A stretch of DNA of 64,000 nt, from contig NC_023756.2 of assembly GCF_000499845.2 (NCBI RefSeq), positions 30,343,895 through 30,407,894 on the forward strand, read 5' to 3'. Positions within the stretch are counted from its first letter, which is position 1; each line of letters starts with the position of its first letter. This document shows, piece by piece, positions 35,370 to 45,905 of the stretch. The position numbers were made by a program, and so were the translations under genes. This DNA comes from Phaseolus vulgaris. Taxonomy: Eukaryota; Streptophyta; Magnoliopsida; Fabales; Fabaceae. The notes below the pieces were generated by a model. The model did not search any database and had not been told where the DNA came from. It saw only the letters and a list, made by a program, of their open reading frames with translations.

Positions 35370-36819
35370 GACTTTTTGGATAGAACTGCCTTAGCAGTTT
35401 TCCTGGATTTACCAGTCCCCTTAGGTGGTCTCCCTGGTTTTTTAGTAGTGCGAACAGTTTCCGCCCAGTATCACTGCATTCTCCTCCATCTCATTATGAT
35501 CCGCCCAAAATTTGGAGACGACCTAATTGGCAACAGTTATATGTTTAGAATTAATATCAATAGTGGCAAATGGAATAATTGGTGTATCAGTATTATGACC
35601 ACCTCCCGCGTTTGTAATTTTCAAACCATCAAGAGATGAAAAGTGATTTTGCAGGACCAAAGTATCATTATCTAGGAGTAGTGCTTTAGCATCCTCAAGT
35701 GAGTTTAGCCGTCAGAGGAGAGGCATGACGTGACGGAGACGGTACGCTCACAATAGCAGAGACCTCCACATGATGACCATCAATAAGAGTCGTAACATTC
35801 TTTGCATCTACGACAAGTGGTGAATCAAAGCCCTTGGCTTGCATAACAGCCTATGAATCCCCTACCATCCCCGGTTCTAAAACCCAAACTGTATAAAAAA
35901 TGGGAGTGGACAATCCCTGCTTGGGTGAGGACCTATCATGATCTGAGGCATCCTCAAGAGAAGGCATGTTTTCAAAATCATCCTCTCCTTCATTTGTTTT
36001 ATCGGAGTCAAATTGACCCAAGAGTGACCCTGCATTAGTCCCGCCAAGAACATCAACTATATTACCAATAGGGCTTTCCACAAGCGTTAGCTGCAAATCT
36101 TGCTTTCGATACTCTTTATGTTGTTTAGGAACGACAGGGCCCCCCACAACCTTCCCCTATTCCCGTGCATCATGAATTTTCTTCTTATAAGACTTATGTT
36201 GAGATCTAGTAACATGACCCTGAGCATGAATCATGCGACACTAAGCAAGTTCATGCCCAATCATCTTGCAATAAGAGCAAAATGGAGGGATTCATTCATA
36301 TTCCACGTCAGCTATAAATGCAAAGCCTGAACGTTCAACAAAAAGTTGATTTGGAAGAGACGACAAAAGATCAATATCCACCAGCACTTTAGCAAACAAA
36401 CACCTATTCTTTTTCATGGTATGATCATCCAAAGACAAAGTAGTACCACTGCCTCTAGCGATGGCAAATATCTCCCTTGGTCTCCAATATTTCAAAGGAA
36501 AATTGTAGATTCTAACTCAGGCCTGGGTTTTAGTACTCTTCATAGTAGATGGAACAAAGTCTTTTGTCCAGGCCAACAATCTCAAGAAACCAGAAGATAA
36601 CTTCCATAAACCCACCTCAAGAACCCACCGAATGTCTTCTAAAGAAGAGAACTCAAACTCATAAAAACCCTTCCCAAGAGGGATTGCTTTCCACGGTCCA
36701 ATAACCTTCCACACAAGCTGCAACTTTTTAGTTAAATCAAGGTGTGTGAGAGGTTTATCCCCCTTAGATAGAATAATCTGACCATCTAGATGGGTCTTGC
36801 AATTCTCAAGACCAACCAA
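35370..36819 (-). pseudogene. LINE ORF1 (nucleic-acid-binding, DUF4283-type)
   Basis: On the minus strand the frame opens with VGLENCKTHLDGQI and continues through GKGFYEFEFSSLEDIRWVLE and FLRLLAWTKDFVPST, the plant LINE ORF1 domain often called DUF4283. Next are YWRPREIFAIARG, VLVDIDLLSSLP and a CCHC zinc knuckle CSYCKMIGHELA-C (about 36250-36290) interrupted by a stop. The C-terminal part (35851-36147) is acidic and polar. In this family ORF1 binds the element's RNA. At least three breaks occur. Confidence 0.75.
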
Positions 36820-36833
36820 GTAATCTTTTAGTT

Positions 36834-36838
36834 ATTAT
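36834..36838. repeat. Target site duplication of copia element B, left
   Basis: ATTAT directly before the 5' LTR; the same five bases follow the 3' LTR at 42950-42954. Confidence 0.9.
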
Positions 36839-37989
36839 TGTTGAACCAAGTGGTGTTCAAGCTTTGAAGAATCCAAAACCTTTGAAGGGTGTTGAAGCCT
36901 CTACTGTGCTGGTTTAGCTTAGTTCTAGGGTAGTTTATATGTTGTAATCCACCCTTTGATTAAATCTAAAGCATTAGCATTCTCAATCTTTGTGAAAGTA
37001 AAAATTTTTCAAACTAAGTTAAAACAACCGATTGTTTTGTCCAAACAACCGATTGTTTGTACTTAGGTGTTTTGAGAAAAAGATTGAAAACTGTTTTTAA
37101 ATGGTTGACCTATTAAGTACCAAAACAACCGATTGATTCGAGAAAACAACTGATTGTTTGTTTTGGGACCATAACAGAAAAACTATTTTCTGTTTGACTG
37201 AGCTTTAAATGATTTAACTGCTTACGCTCCAGTCATTAAATGCTTTGACCAATCTTTTAATGCAATTTAAGAGTTTGTTAAGATTTGATAACAAACTACA
37301 TCTTTGAATATATTCAGAAAAACAGATTTGCAAATTAAGAATCTTTGACAAGTTTTTGCTAAGAGTTTTTGAGTTTTTCAAAAAGCTGAGATTGCTAAGA
37401 GTTTGTGATTGATCAAAGTGTATGGAATAGGATTCTGCTTGTATTGATTTCAGATTATCTTCTGTAACAAGTGTAATCCTTGTACTCTGTTGAACAAGTA
37501 TTCGTTTCTCTGTTTGCTGGGATTGGCTTTGTGTTCTTGAGGGGTTCAAGATCAGCAATCTTAGTGTTGGTGTGTTGGCCAAGGAGAGTGTGTTTCTTGA
37601 GGTGTTCAAGGTCATTCTCTTGGTTGTTGTGTAAGTGATCAAGTGGTGATTGCTTAGTGGATTTCCTCATGGTTTCTGAGAAGACTGGATGTAGCTCTGG
37701 ATTTGGAGTGAACCAGTATAAACAACTGTGTACAATCTCTCTATCCCTATCTCTTTAAATTCAGTTTTGCTATTTGATAACTAGTATAAACAACCGATTG
37801 TTTCGGTAAAACAACCGATTGTTTTTCCAGTATTGTGCTTTTGCTTTGTGTTTTGAAAAACTGAATTCTTAATCAAGGTTTTCTTGAAGTATTTTCATTC
37901 TAGGCCTAAAAGTTTACGAAAATCTTTCTTAAACAATTCAGCGCCCCCCCCCCCCCCCTCCGTCTTGTTTAAGGCCATATATTTTAACA
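36839..37989 (+). repeat. 5' LTR of copia element B
   Basis: TGTTGAACCAAG to ATTTTAACA, 1151 bp. Holds three dyad pairs (37022-37058, 37123-37159, 37788-37824). A run of about 15 C at 37942-37958 replaces a shorter C run present in the other LTRs. A 142-codon open frame on the minus strand is shared with the 3' LTR and reflects LTR identity, not a gene. Confidence 0.93.
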
Positions 37990-37990
37990 A

Positions 37991-38006
37991 TTGGCATCAA
38001 GAGCTT
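37991..38006 (+). other. Primer-binding site of copia element B
   Basis: Two bases after the LTR end the sequence is ttggcatcaagagctt, which resembles the tggtatcagagc complement of initiator methionine tRNA used by plant Ty1/copia elements. The same string follows the 5' LTR of element C (49435 on). Confidence 0.8.
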
Positions 38007-38048
38007 GGTTCTTGAAAGTTATTCAAGTTGATCAAAAATCTTTTTTCT

Positions 38049-39123
38049 ATGGCTGGAAAACTATCTTTTGAGGAAGGTGCTTCAATCTACAAACCACCTT
38101 TATTCTGTGGATTGAATTATAAGTTTTGGGAAGCAATAATGAAAATCTTTATTGAATATATTGATGAACGAATATGGGATTCAATTGAGAATGGTCCTTA
38201 CATTCCAAAGTTCAAAAAGGATAATTCTTTCATTGCAAAACCTTTGTCCAAATGGACAAATGATGAATGTAACTTCTGCTCAAAACATTATAGCTTCTGC
38301 ACTAGATACTAATGAATTTTTCAAGATATCAAAGTGCAAAACTGCTAAGGAAATGTGGGAGACACTCAAGGCTGCTCATGAACCAAAGGAAGCAATGACA
38401 AAGAGTCAAGCAAGAAGGAAAAGACGGCAAAATAAGAAAAGCCTCAATCTTTGCTTAATGGCTAGAAGGGTGGATGACTCAAGTAGTGTAAGTTCATCAA
38501 ACTCTTCAAACTCTGAAAATTATGGTCAATTGCTTCAAGCCTTTCAAGAAACGCATGAAGAAGCCAACCGATTGGCTCTCTTGAACAATCGGTTAAAAGA
38601 AAAGAACAGCTGGCTTGAAAACAGAGTAAAGACACTGGAAGAGGATTTAGAACATTCAAAAACAGATTTTGAAAATCTGGAAATCATTTACAAAAACTCC
38701 TCTTGCAAGTGTGATACTCTAGTTTGTGAAAATTGCGAAAATGTTGAAAAGAAGGTTCACTATCTTGTTAAAATAGTGGATAAGCTTTCTAAAGGCCAAT
38801 CCAACTTTGAGAGTGTTCTAGCATCTCAAAACTGTGTTTTTGGAAAATCTGGATTAAGTTTTAATCCACAAAACAAACAAGATAGATTTTCAAAATCTTT
38901 TTCTAAAATGCCAGAAAAACAATCGATTGGACCATCGAAACAACTGATTGTTACATGCTTCTATTGCATGAAAAGAGGTCATTCTGTGAGGTTCTGTAAA
39001 ATCAGAAAACATGTTGTTCCTAAAGGGCTTATGAAGTGGATTCCTAAGGGAAATAAAGCTTTAATTGATAAGTATAAACCAGATGGACCCACATTCAAAA
39101 GGGGACCAAATCTTTGTACTTGA
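38049..39123 (+). pseudogene. Ty1/copia gag of element B, internally deleted and frameshifted
   Basis: Starts at ATG 38049 (MAGKLSFEEGASIYKPPLFC) and matches the gag of element C. A frameshift lies near 38270, where about ten residues are lost before NIIASALDTNEFF. After KTAKEMWETLKAAHE the central domain and first zinc knuckle seen in C are gone (about 170 residues). It continues with a Ser-rich linker and a coiled coil (EETHEEANRLALLNNRLKEK-like heptads, about 38545-38700). The second zinc knuckle CFYCMKRGHSVRFC (about 38956-38997) and a basic tail follow. The dyad pair at 38917-38953 is translated just before this knuckle. Confidence 0.85.
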
Positions 39124-39144
39124 AAATCTCTTTTGTAGGAAATT

Positions 39145-41444
39145 TTGGAGGAGAGCAAGCAACTATGGTACTTGGATAGTGGATGCTCCAAGCATATGAC
39201 AGGGGACAAATCAAAGTTCCTGAGTATCTCCTTTAAGCAAAAGGGTCATGTCACCTATGGAGACAACAAGGAAGGAAGAACAGGTCTCTTGAAGAGCTTG
39301 CAAGGACAATGCTTAGTGAATCATCACTTCCTAAGTATTTTTGGGCAGATGCAGTGAGCACCTCATGCTATGTGATGAATAGGGTGCTTATAAGGCCCAT
39401 TTTGAAGAAAACTCCATATGAACTTTTCAATGGAAGGAAGCCCAAAATCAGTCACCTCAAAGTCTTTGGCTGCAGCTGTTTCGTTCTCAACAATGGAAAG
39501 GAAAGCTTGGGAAAGTTTGATGAGAAAGCGGACCTTGGGATCTTCATTGGTTATTCACTCACAAGTCATGCATATAGAGTCTACAACAAGAGGTTGATGA
39601 CTGTAGAAGAATTAGTTCACATTGTCTTTGATGAGGTAGATCATAGAATCAATCAAATCCCAAAGACCAGTGTTGAAGAAGATGAATAGAACATCAGTTT
39701 GGAGAAGCTGGAAATCTGTGCAGAAAAACAACCGGTTGATTCGCAGAAACAACCGATTGAAATTCTGCAACAGAGTGAGCTGCCCAAGGAGTGGAGGATT
39801 CCTAGAGATCTGTCAGTGGATAACATCATAGGGCAGATAAAGGAAGGTGTCTCCACACGTAGCTCCATCTCAAACTTTTGTACGCACACAGCTTTTGTCT
39901 CTCAAATTGAACCAAAGTCAATTGAGGAAGCTCTCAAGGATGAGAAGTGGGTTGAAGCTATGCATGAAGAGCTGAATCAGTTTGCAAGGAATGAGGTATG
40001 GTTTCTTGTCCCTAAAACTAATGAAATGAATATTATTGGTTCGAAATGGGTTTTCAGGAACAAGCTAGATGAGGATGGTGTGATCACGAGAAACAAAGCA
40101 AGGCTAGTTGCCAAAGGCTACAATCAAGAAGAGGGCATAGATTATGGTGAAACCTTTGCTCCTGTTGCTAGATTGGAGGTTGTGAGGCTGCTGCTGGCTT
40201 TTGCGTGTATGAGTGGTTTTAAACTCTTCCAAATGGATGTCAAGAGTGCCTTCTTGAATGGCTACATCAATTTAGAAGTCTATGTAGAACAACCACCGGG
40301 CTTTGAAGATCATAAGTATTCCAACCATGTCTTCAAGTTGAAGAAAGTTTTGTATGGACTGAAACAAGCTCCAAGGCAGTGGTATGAGAGGCTTAGCAAC
40401 TTTATGCTATCTCATGGTTATGAAAAAGGAATGATAGACAAGACTCTCTTCATCAAGAAGTCAAATGCAGAAATAATTCTTGTGCAAATCTATGTTGATG
40501 ATATCATCTTTGGTGCTACACAAGATAGATTATGTGAAGAATTTGTGACTGCAATGAAAGGTGAGTTTGAAATGTCTATGATGGGAGAACTATCTTTCTT
40601 TCTTGGATTGCAGGTTAAGCAAACAAAGGATGGGATCTTCTTAAGTCAATCAAAGTATTGCAAGGAGATTCTCAAGAAATTTGAAATGGAGAGTTGCAAA
40701 GAAGCAAGCACCCCAATGCCATCAAGCTGCTACATGGATGTTGATGCTGCTGGAGAGAGTGTAGATCAAACAAAATACAGAGGATTGATTGGATCTTTGC
40801 TATATCTAACAGCTAGTAGGCCGGACATTATATTTGCGGTGTGTCTATGTGCAAGATATCAAGCAAATTCTAAAGAGTCACATTTCAAAGCTGCAAAAAG
40901 AATTCTGAAATATCTCAAAGGAACATCATCTGTAGGATTATGGTATCCTTCTCACTCCCCAATACATTTGATTGGTTATTCAGATTCTGATTTTGCAGGT
41001 TGCAAGCTAGATAGAAAGAGCACAAGTGGCACTTGCCACCTTCTTGGCTCAAGCCTAATCTCATGGCATAGCAAGAAGCAAGCATGTGTTGCTCTCTCTA
41101 CTGCTGATGCTGAATATATAGCTAATGGTAGCTGCTGTGCACAAATCCTGTGGCTCAAGCAACAACTTGCAGATTTTGGTTTACAAATCAGCAAGGTTCC
41201 TTTGATGTGTGATAACACAAGTGCCATCAATCTTACCAAAAATCAGATTCAACACTCAAGGACCAAACATATTGAGATAAGGCATCATTTCATTAGGGAT
41301 CATGTACAAAATGGGAACTGTGAAGTGAAGTTTGTGGAGACCAATCTGCAGTTAGCTGACATCTTAACAAAGCATTTACCAAAAGAGAGGTTTTTCTTCT
41401 TAAGAAATGAGTTAGGTATCCTTGATCCTAATAATCTCTCCTAA
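39145..41444 (+). pseudogene. Ty1/copia pol of element B: protease start, integrase tail, RT and RNase H
   Basis: The protease begins LWYLDSGCSKHMTGDKSKF and breaks off at about 39268. There it joins directly, with aaggaag at the joint, to the integrase C terminus (RKNRSLEELARTMLSES, then KYFWADAVSTSCYVMNRVL), so the integrase catalytic core is missing. The frame then runs to 39688, meets a single TAG, and continues in the same frame to 41444. That last segment is a complete-looking RT and RNase H. Blocks include SKWVFRNKLDEDG, ARLVAKGYNQEEGIDYGETF, FQMDVKSAFLNG, the catalytic IYVDDIIFG, GYSDSDFAGCKLDRKSTSG and ALSTADAEYIA. The residues before RT hold a translated dyad pair (39726-39762). Confidence 0.9.
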
Positions 41445-41777
41445 ATCTGTTTTTGATACATGCTAAAGTCTATTTGTGAAGACAAATAGGGTGAGAATTA
41501 ATTGGTTCTTGTATATCTTTGTCTGATACTGTATAAAATGTTAAAATCTCTGGTATGAAAGTTTTTTCTGCTACTGCTGATAGAAACAACCGATTGTTTC
41601 GTGTAAACAACCGATTGTTTATCATGTTTTATGCTTTGAATGAGTAATAAACTAACTTGCTGTTGTAAGAAGCTTTGGACAGTATAAATGCTATTTATTT
41701 TTTTGCAGGAACTGCTTCAGATTTAATCAGATTGAACACAAGCTCCAGGAATTTGTCTTCATCAAATAGGGGGAGAT
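41445..41777 (+). other. 3' UTR and polypurine tract of copia element B
   Basis: Contains ctatttgtgaagacaaatag (41470) shared with elements A and C, a dyad pair (41584-41620), and the polypurine tract aatagggggagat ending at 41777. Confidence 0.8.
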
Positions 41778-42949
41778 TGTTGAACCAAATGGTGTTCAAG
41801 CTTTGAAGAATCCAAATCCTTTGAAGGATGTTGAAGCCTCTGTTGTGCTTGATGTTGTTGTGCTGGTTTAGCTTAGTTATGGGGTAGTTTATATGTTGTA
41901 ATCCACCCTTTGATTAAATCTAAAGCATTAGCATTCTCAATCTTTGTGAAAGTAAAATGTTTTCAAACAACGTTAAAACAACCAATTGTTTTGTCGAAAC
42001 AATCGATTGTTTTGTCGAAACAACCAATTGTTTGTACTTAGGTGTTTTGAGAAAAAGATTGAAAACTGTTTTTAAAAGGTTGAACTGTTAAGTACCAAAA
42101 CAACCGATTGATTCGAGGAAACAACCGATTGTTTGTTTTAGGACCATAATAGAAAAACTGTTTTCTGTTTGACTGAGCTTTAAATGATTTAACTGCTTAC
42201 GCTCCAGTCATTAAATGCTTTGACCAATCTTTTAATGCAATTTAAGAGTTTGTTAAGATTTGATAACAGACTACATCTTTGAATATATTCAGAAAAACAG
42301 ATTTGCAAATTAAGAATCTTTGACAAGTTTTTGCTATGAGTTTTTGAGTTTTTCAAAGAGCTGAGATTGCTAAGAGTTTGTGATTGATCAAAGTGTATGG
42401 AATAGGATTCTGCTTGTATTGATTTCAGATTATCTTCTGTAACAAGTGTAATCCTTGTACTCTGTTGAACAAGTATTCGTTTCTCTGTTTGCTGGGATTG
42501 GCTTTGTGTTCTTGAGGGGTTCAAGATCAGCAATCTTAGTGTTGGTGTGTTGGCCAAGGAGAGTGTGTTTCTTGAGGTGTTCAAGGTCATTCTCTTGGTT
42601 GTTGTGTAAGTGATCAAGTGGTGATTGCTTAGTGGATTTCCTCATGGTTTCTGAGAAGACTGGATGTAGCTCTGGATTTGGAGTGAACCAGTATAAACAA
42701 CTGTGTACAATCTCTCTATCCCTATCTCTTTAAATTCAGTTTTGCTATTTGATAACTAGTATAAACAACCGATTGTTTCGGTAAAACAACCGATTGTTTT
42801 TCCAGTATTGTGCTTTTGCTTTGTGTTTTGAAAAACTGAATTCTTAATCAAGGTTTTCTTGAAGTATTTTCATTCTAGGCCTAAAAGTTTACGAAAATCT
42901 TTCTTAAACAATTCACCCCCTCTCTCGTTTAAGGCCATATATTCTAACA
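41778..42949 (+). repeat. 3' LTR of copia element B
   Basis: TGTTGAACCAAA to ATTCTAACA, 1172 bp. Differs from the 5' LTR by an extra dyad copy (three in a row, 41976-42033), a 15-bp segment missing from the other, lack of the long C run, and scattered substitutions. Further dyad pairs at 42098-42134 and 42763-42799. Confidence 0.93.
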
Positions 42950-42954
42950 ATTAT
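42950..42954. repeat. Target site duplication of copia element B, right
   Basis: ATTAT, matching 36834-36838. Confidence 0.9.
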
Positions 42955-43204
42955 TTTAATAATTATTAAATTTATTTATATTTTAATTTTAATTTTTTAT
43001 ATTAATATATTTGAAAAGGTATATTTCAATTATTTCTTAAATAATTATTAAATTTATTTATATTTTATATTATGTTCTCGAGTTTCAAGAAAAAAAATTC
43101 AAACCTAATCCGAAATTTGGTTTCCTACAAATTGAATTCTCACTAGGTTTGGATGCTAGAAACTAAAGCATGATGAGGTTGATGACCTTACTACAACGGT
43201 TGCA

Positions 43205-43434
43205 TGTTATACAAAATAATGGTGAAGTAGTCTCATGCGAGATAAAAATACAATTAAGAAATAAGAATGCAGGAAAAAACATGTAAAATATGAACATGGA
43301 GAGAAAATAGAAAACAAAACTATATATTGATTCATGCATGCAAAAATGTTACAATGCAGAGAGATTGTGCAACTCTAACAAATAGGGTTGCAGAGAGAAA
43401 ACGGAAAATAGAAACGGTTTAATAGTTATTAACA
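43205..43434 (-). repeat. Short LTR of a minus-strand Ty1/copia remnant
   Basis: On the minus strand it starts TGTTAATAAC (43434) right after a polypurine tract (gaagggggcta, 43445-43435) and ends TTTTGTATAACA (43205), about 230 bp with TG...CA ends. It follows the RNase H end of the pol remnant, so it is the 3' LTR. Confidence 0.65.
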
Positions 43435-43445
43435 ATAGCCCCCTT

Positions 43446-45780
43446 CAAGTTATGTCAAGGTTATTTAGATATCAAGTTTTGATACAATGTCGTTGAAGCT
43501 TTTAGGTTTTAAGGGACTCAGTAAATATATCGAATATTTGATGCGAGGAAGAGATGAGAAGAAGATGAAATATTTTTGCTTGAAGTTTAATCCTGAACGA
43601 CATGATAATCGATCTCAATATATTTAGTGTGTTCGTGAAAGTTAGGATTGAAAGAAATATATCTTACAGACTGACTATCACAGTAAAGAGCAACAAGAAT
43701 TGAAACCAGTATTCCAAGATTTTTCAACAAATATGTAAGCCATTTAATTTCAATGAGATGGTAGCCAAATCATGATATTGGGCCTTAGATGATGGGTGAC
43801 ATGCAATGGTATGTTTTTTTATATTTCCAACTTATGAGAGAAGAGCCGAGAAAGATGCATAAATTAGTAGTATAATGACAAATGTTGTTTGGTCAAGCAA
43901 CCCAATTAGAGTTGCTAAAGCCTTTGAACTTAAGTATAGAATTTCTGGGACAATAGAGACCTTGCCTAAGAGACTTCTTGATGAACTTAAGTATATGTTG
44001 AGTGACATTCTAATGATGAATATGGTAGGAGTCTGCAAAAAATTGGTTGAGAAACTAGACAACATAGTTTATATGCTTTTGTGTTAGTTAGGTAGAAAAG
44101 TCTTCTAATGTCTAATACCAAATAGTGTCACATGAAGGTCTTATTGATTGAAAAAACACATTGTGACTTTGATCACGGGAGTTAAGGAATGCTTGGTAGC
44201 ATGCAAATCGATGTCAACAAGAATGTCAAAAACATATTCTTTGACATATGTAAATACCTTTTGAGGATCTAAGAATTTAAGTCCCAGAAAATATTTTAGC
44301 TCACCTAGATATTTCACTTTAAACATTCGATCAAGATAGGAAGTAACCTTTTGAATCTCATAAGATTAATTCCATGAAAGGATTATATCGTCATCATACA
44401 CAAGTAAAGCCATGAATGTGGAAACAATACCTTTAGTGAAGAGAAAATTATTAGTATTGGGCTGAACAAACTCAATATTATTTAAAGATGATGAAATCCT
44501 AGAAAATCACTATTTGCTAGTTTGTTTTAAGCTAGAGAAAAGTTTTCTAAGTTTGCAGACTTGATTGTTATCGTTGGTAAACATTCTAGAAGGAGTTACC
44601 AAATAAACTTTTTCTTCTAAATCTCCATGAAAGAATGCATTATCAACATCCAATTGCCTCAAATATTAGTTTTGTGTGTTGTAATTGGAAGAAGAACTCT
44701 TACAGTTATCAATTTTTCTATGGGTGAGAATGTGTTCAAGTAATTGATTCCTTCAAGTTGATTGTATCCTTTTTACTACTAATTGAGCTTTATATCGTTC
44801 TATGTTTCTCTCAGCTTTGTATTTCACTTTGTAAACACGTTTGCAGCGAACGAGTTTCTTACCATAGGGTAGTCAGTTATTGTCATATATTGTTACTTTC
44901 AAGTGCACTGATTTCTTTTTTCATGGTCTCAGACCATTTATGGATTTGGACAACTTGATTTTAAGTTTGATGTTTAGGGTTGGTGGATAATGCAAGCGTG
45001 AATTGTAGTTGTTTTTTTATAGAGATGGTCATAACTAAGGACATAACATATAAGGTAATTTACCTTTTTTGTTTAGAGGCAATGCCCAGAGTGTTGGCAA
45101 TGTCATCATGATAGTCTTTTAGAAAAGTTGGAGCTTTTCTATTCCTTGTGGATTTGCACAAATGATCTATAATATTATATTGTATTTGCATGGCTTGTGT
45201 AGGAGTGTGATCAGTAGCAATGTTTTATCTAATATGTGCTCAAGGAAAAAGTCGAATGAATTATGCTCTTGGATAGTACTAGTTTCAATATGTTCTCATA
45301 AAAAATAATGTCTTTAGAAATCAATATTTCTTTGGTTTTAATATTAAGAATAATGTATCCCTTTGTTCAACTTTCATATCCTATAAAAACCCATTAATCT
45401 AAGATTAAGTTTAGATTTATTTCTTCCAAAAGTGGAAGCAAAACAAGGGATCCAAAAACATTTAGATTTTTAAGATCATGCAATTGTTTGTGAACAAGCA
45501 AATAGGAAGTTTTCCTATTTGTAGCAACATGAGGTATTGTGTTTATAAGATGAATTGCATGAGAAAAAGCATAAGACCAAAAATTAATAGGTAAATTTGA
45601 TTGAAATAAGAGGTTGCGAGTAACATTCAGGATGTGTTGATGTTTTTTTTTTCCAATGAAATTTTTTTGGGAGGGGGATTTCAACACAATTAGTTTGCTA
45701 AATTATTCTTGTCTTATTATACAAATCATTCCAAACAAAATTTCTTTACCATTATTAGATCTAACGATTTTTATTTTAAT
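43446..45780 (-). pseudogene. Ty1/copia pol remnant (integrase, RT, RNase H)
   Basis: Read right to left on the minus strand. Integrase end with SNNGKEILF and HQHILNVTRNLLFQSNLPIN then FWSYAFSHAIHLINTIP (45687 down to about 45500). RT with LFTKGIVSTFMALLVYDDDI (44440-44385), VKYLGELKYFLGLKF and DILVDIDLHATKHS (about 44330-44190). RNase H end with YCDSQSVRYISFNPNFHEHT and KYIEIDYHVVQD (about 43690-43590). The catalytic YVDD of RT is YDDD here. Frame changes are frequent and the 5' part is lost at about 45780. The integrase tail is unlike that of the SIRE-like elements, so this is another copia lineage. Confidence 0.8.
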
Positions 45781-45834
45781 ATTAAATTAACTTTTTATAA
45801 GAGTAATAAAGTTTAATAAAACTGTTTGGTTTAT

Positions 45835-45905
45835 GATTTAGAGTTTAAGGTTTATGATTTAAAGTTTAGGGTTTAGGATTTAAAGATTAGGGTTTAGGGT
45901 TTAAA
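45835..45905. repeat. Degenerate telomere-like repeat patch
   Basis: Plus strand carries runs such as gtttagggtttaggattta and agattagggtttagggttta, with the plant telomere unit TTTAGGG and one-base variants (TTTAAAG, TTTAGAG, TTTATGA). About nine or ten units in 70 bp, next to the broken end of the copia remnant. Confidence 0.75.

Larger units (their letters stand above)
31615..36825 (-). mobile_element. L1-type LINE, nearly full length, defective
   Basis: About 5.2 kb in minus orientation, with ORF1, endonuclease, reverse transcriptase and RNase H-like domains in the usual order from right to left. The left end abuts a run of T on the plus strand (31617-31630), which is the poly(A) tail on the minus strand. 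The right end is at about 36825, within 15 bp of copia element B. Many stops and shifts show it is not active. A clean target duplication was not found; tttagtt near 31611 and 36828 is too short to rely on. Confidence 0.85.
36839..42949 (+). mobile_element. SIRE-like Ty1/copia element B, bounded by two LTRs, defective
   Basis: A complete LTR-to-LTR insertion: 5' LTR 36839-37989, primer-binding site, gag, protease, integrase tail, RT/RNase H, 3' UTR, polypurine tract and 3' LTR 41778-42949, flanked by ATTAT on both sides. Its 6.1 kb is well short of a full SIRE-type element because parts of gag and nearly all of protease and integrase are deleted. The two LTRs are alike apart from a poly-C expansion, a 15-bp gap and an extra dyad copy, so it is a fairly young insertion. 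Confidence 0.93.

Noticed and set aside
37214..37642. A 142-codon minus-strand open frame, repeated almost unchanged at 42189-42617 and in shorter form at 48939 and 53345
   Set aside because: It lies inside the copia LTRs, and its conservation is explained by LTR identity. The composition (Thr, Asn, Ser, Leu rich, no domain) does not resemble a protein under selection.
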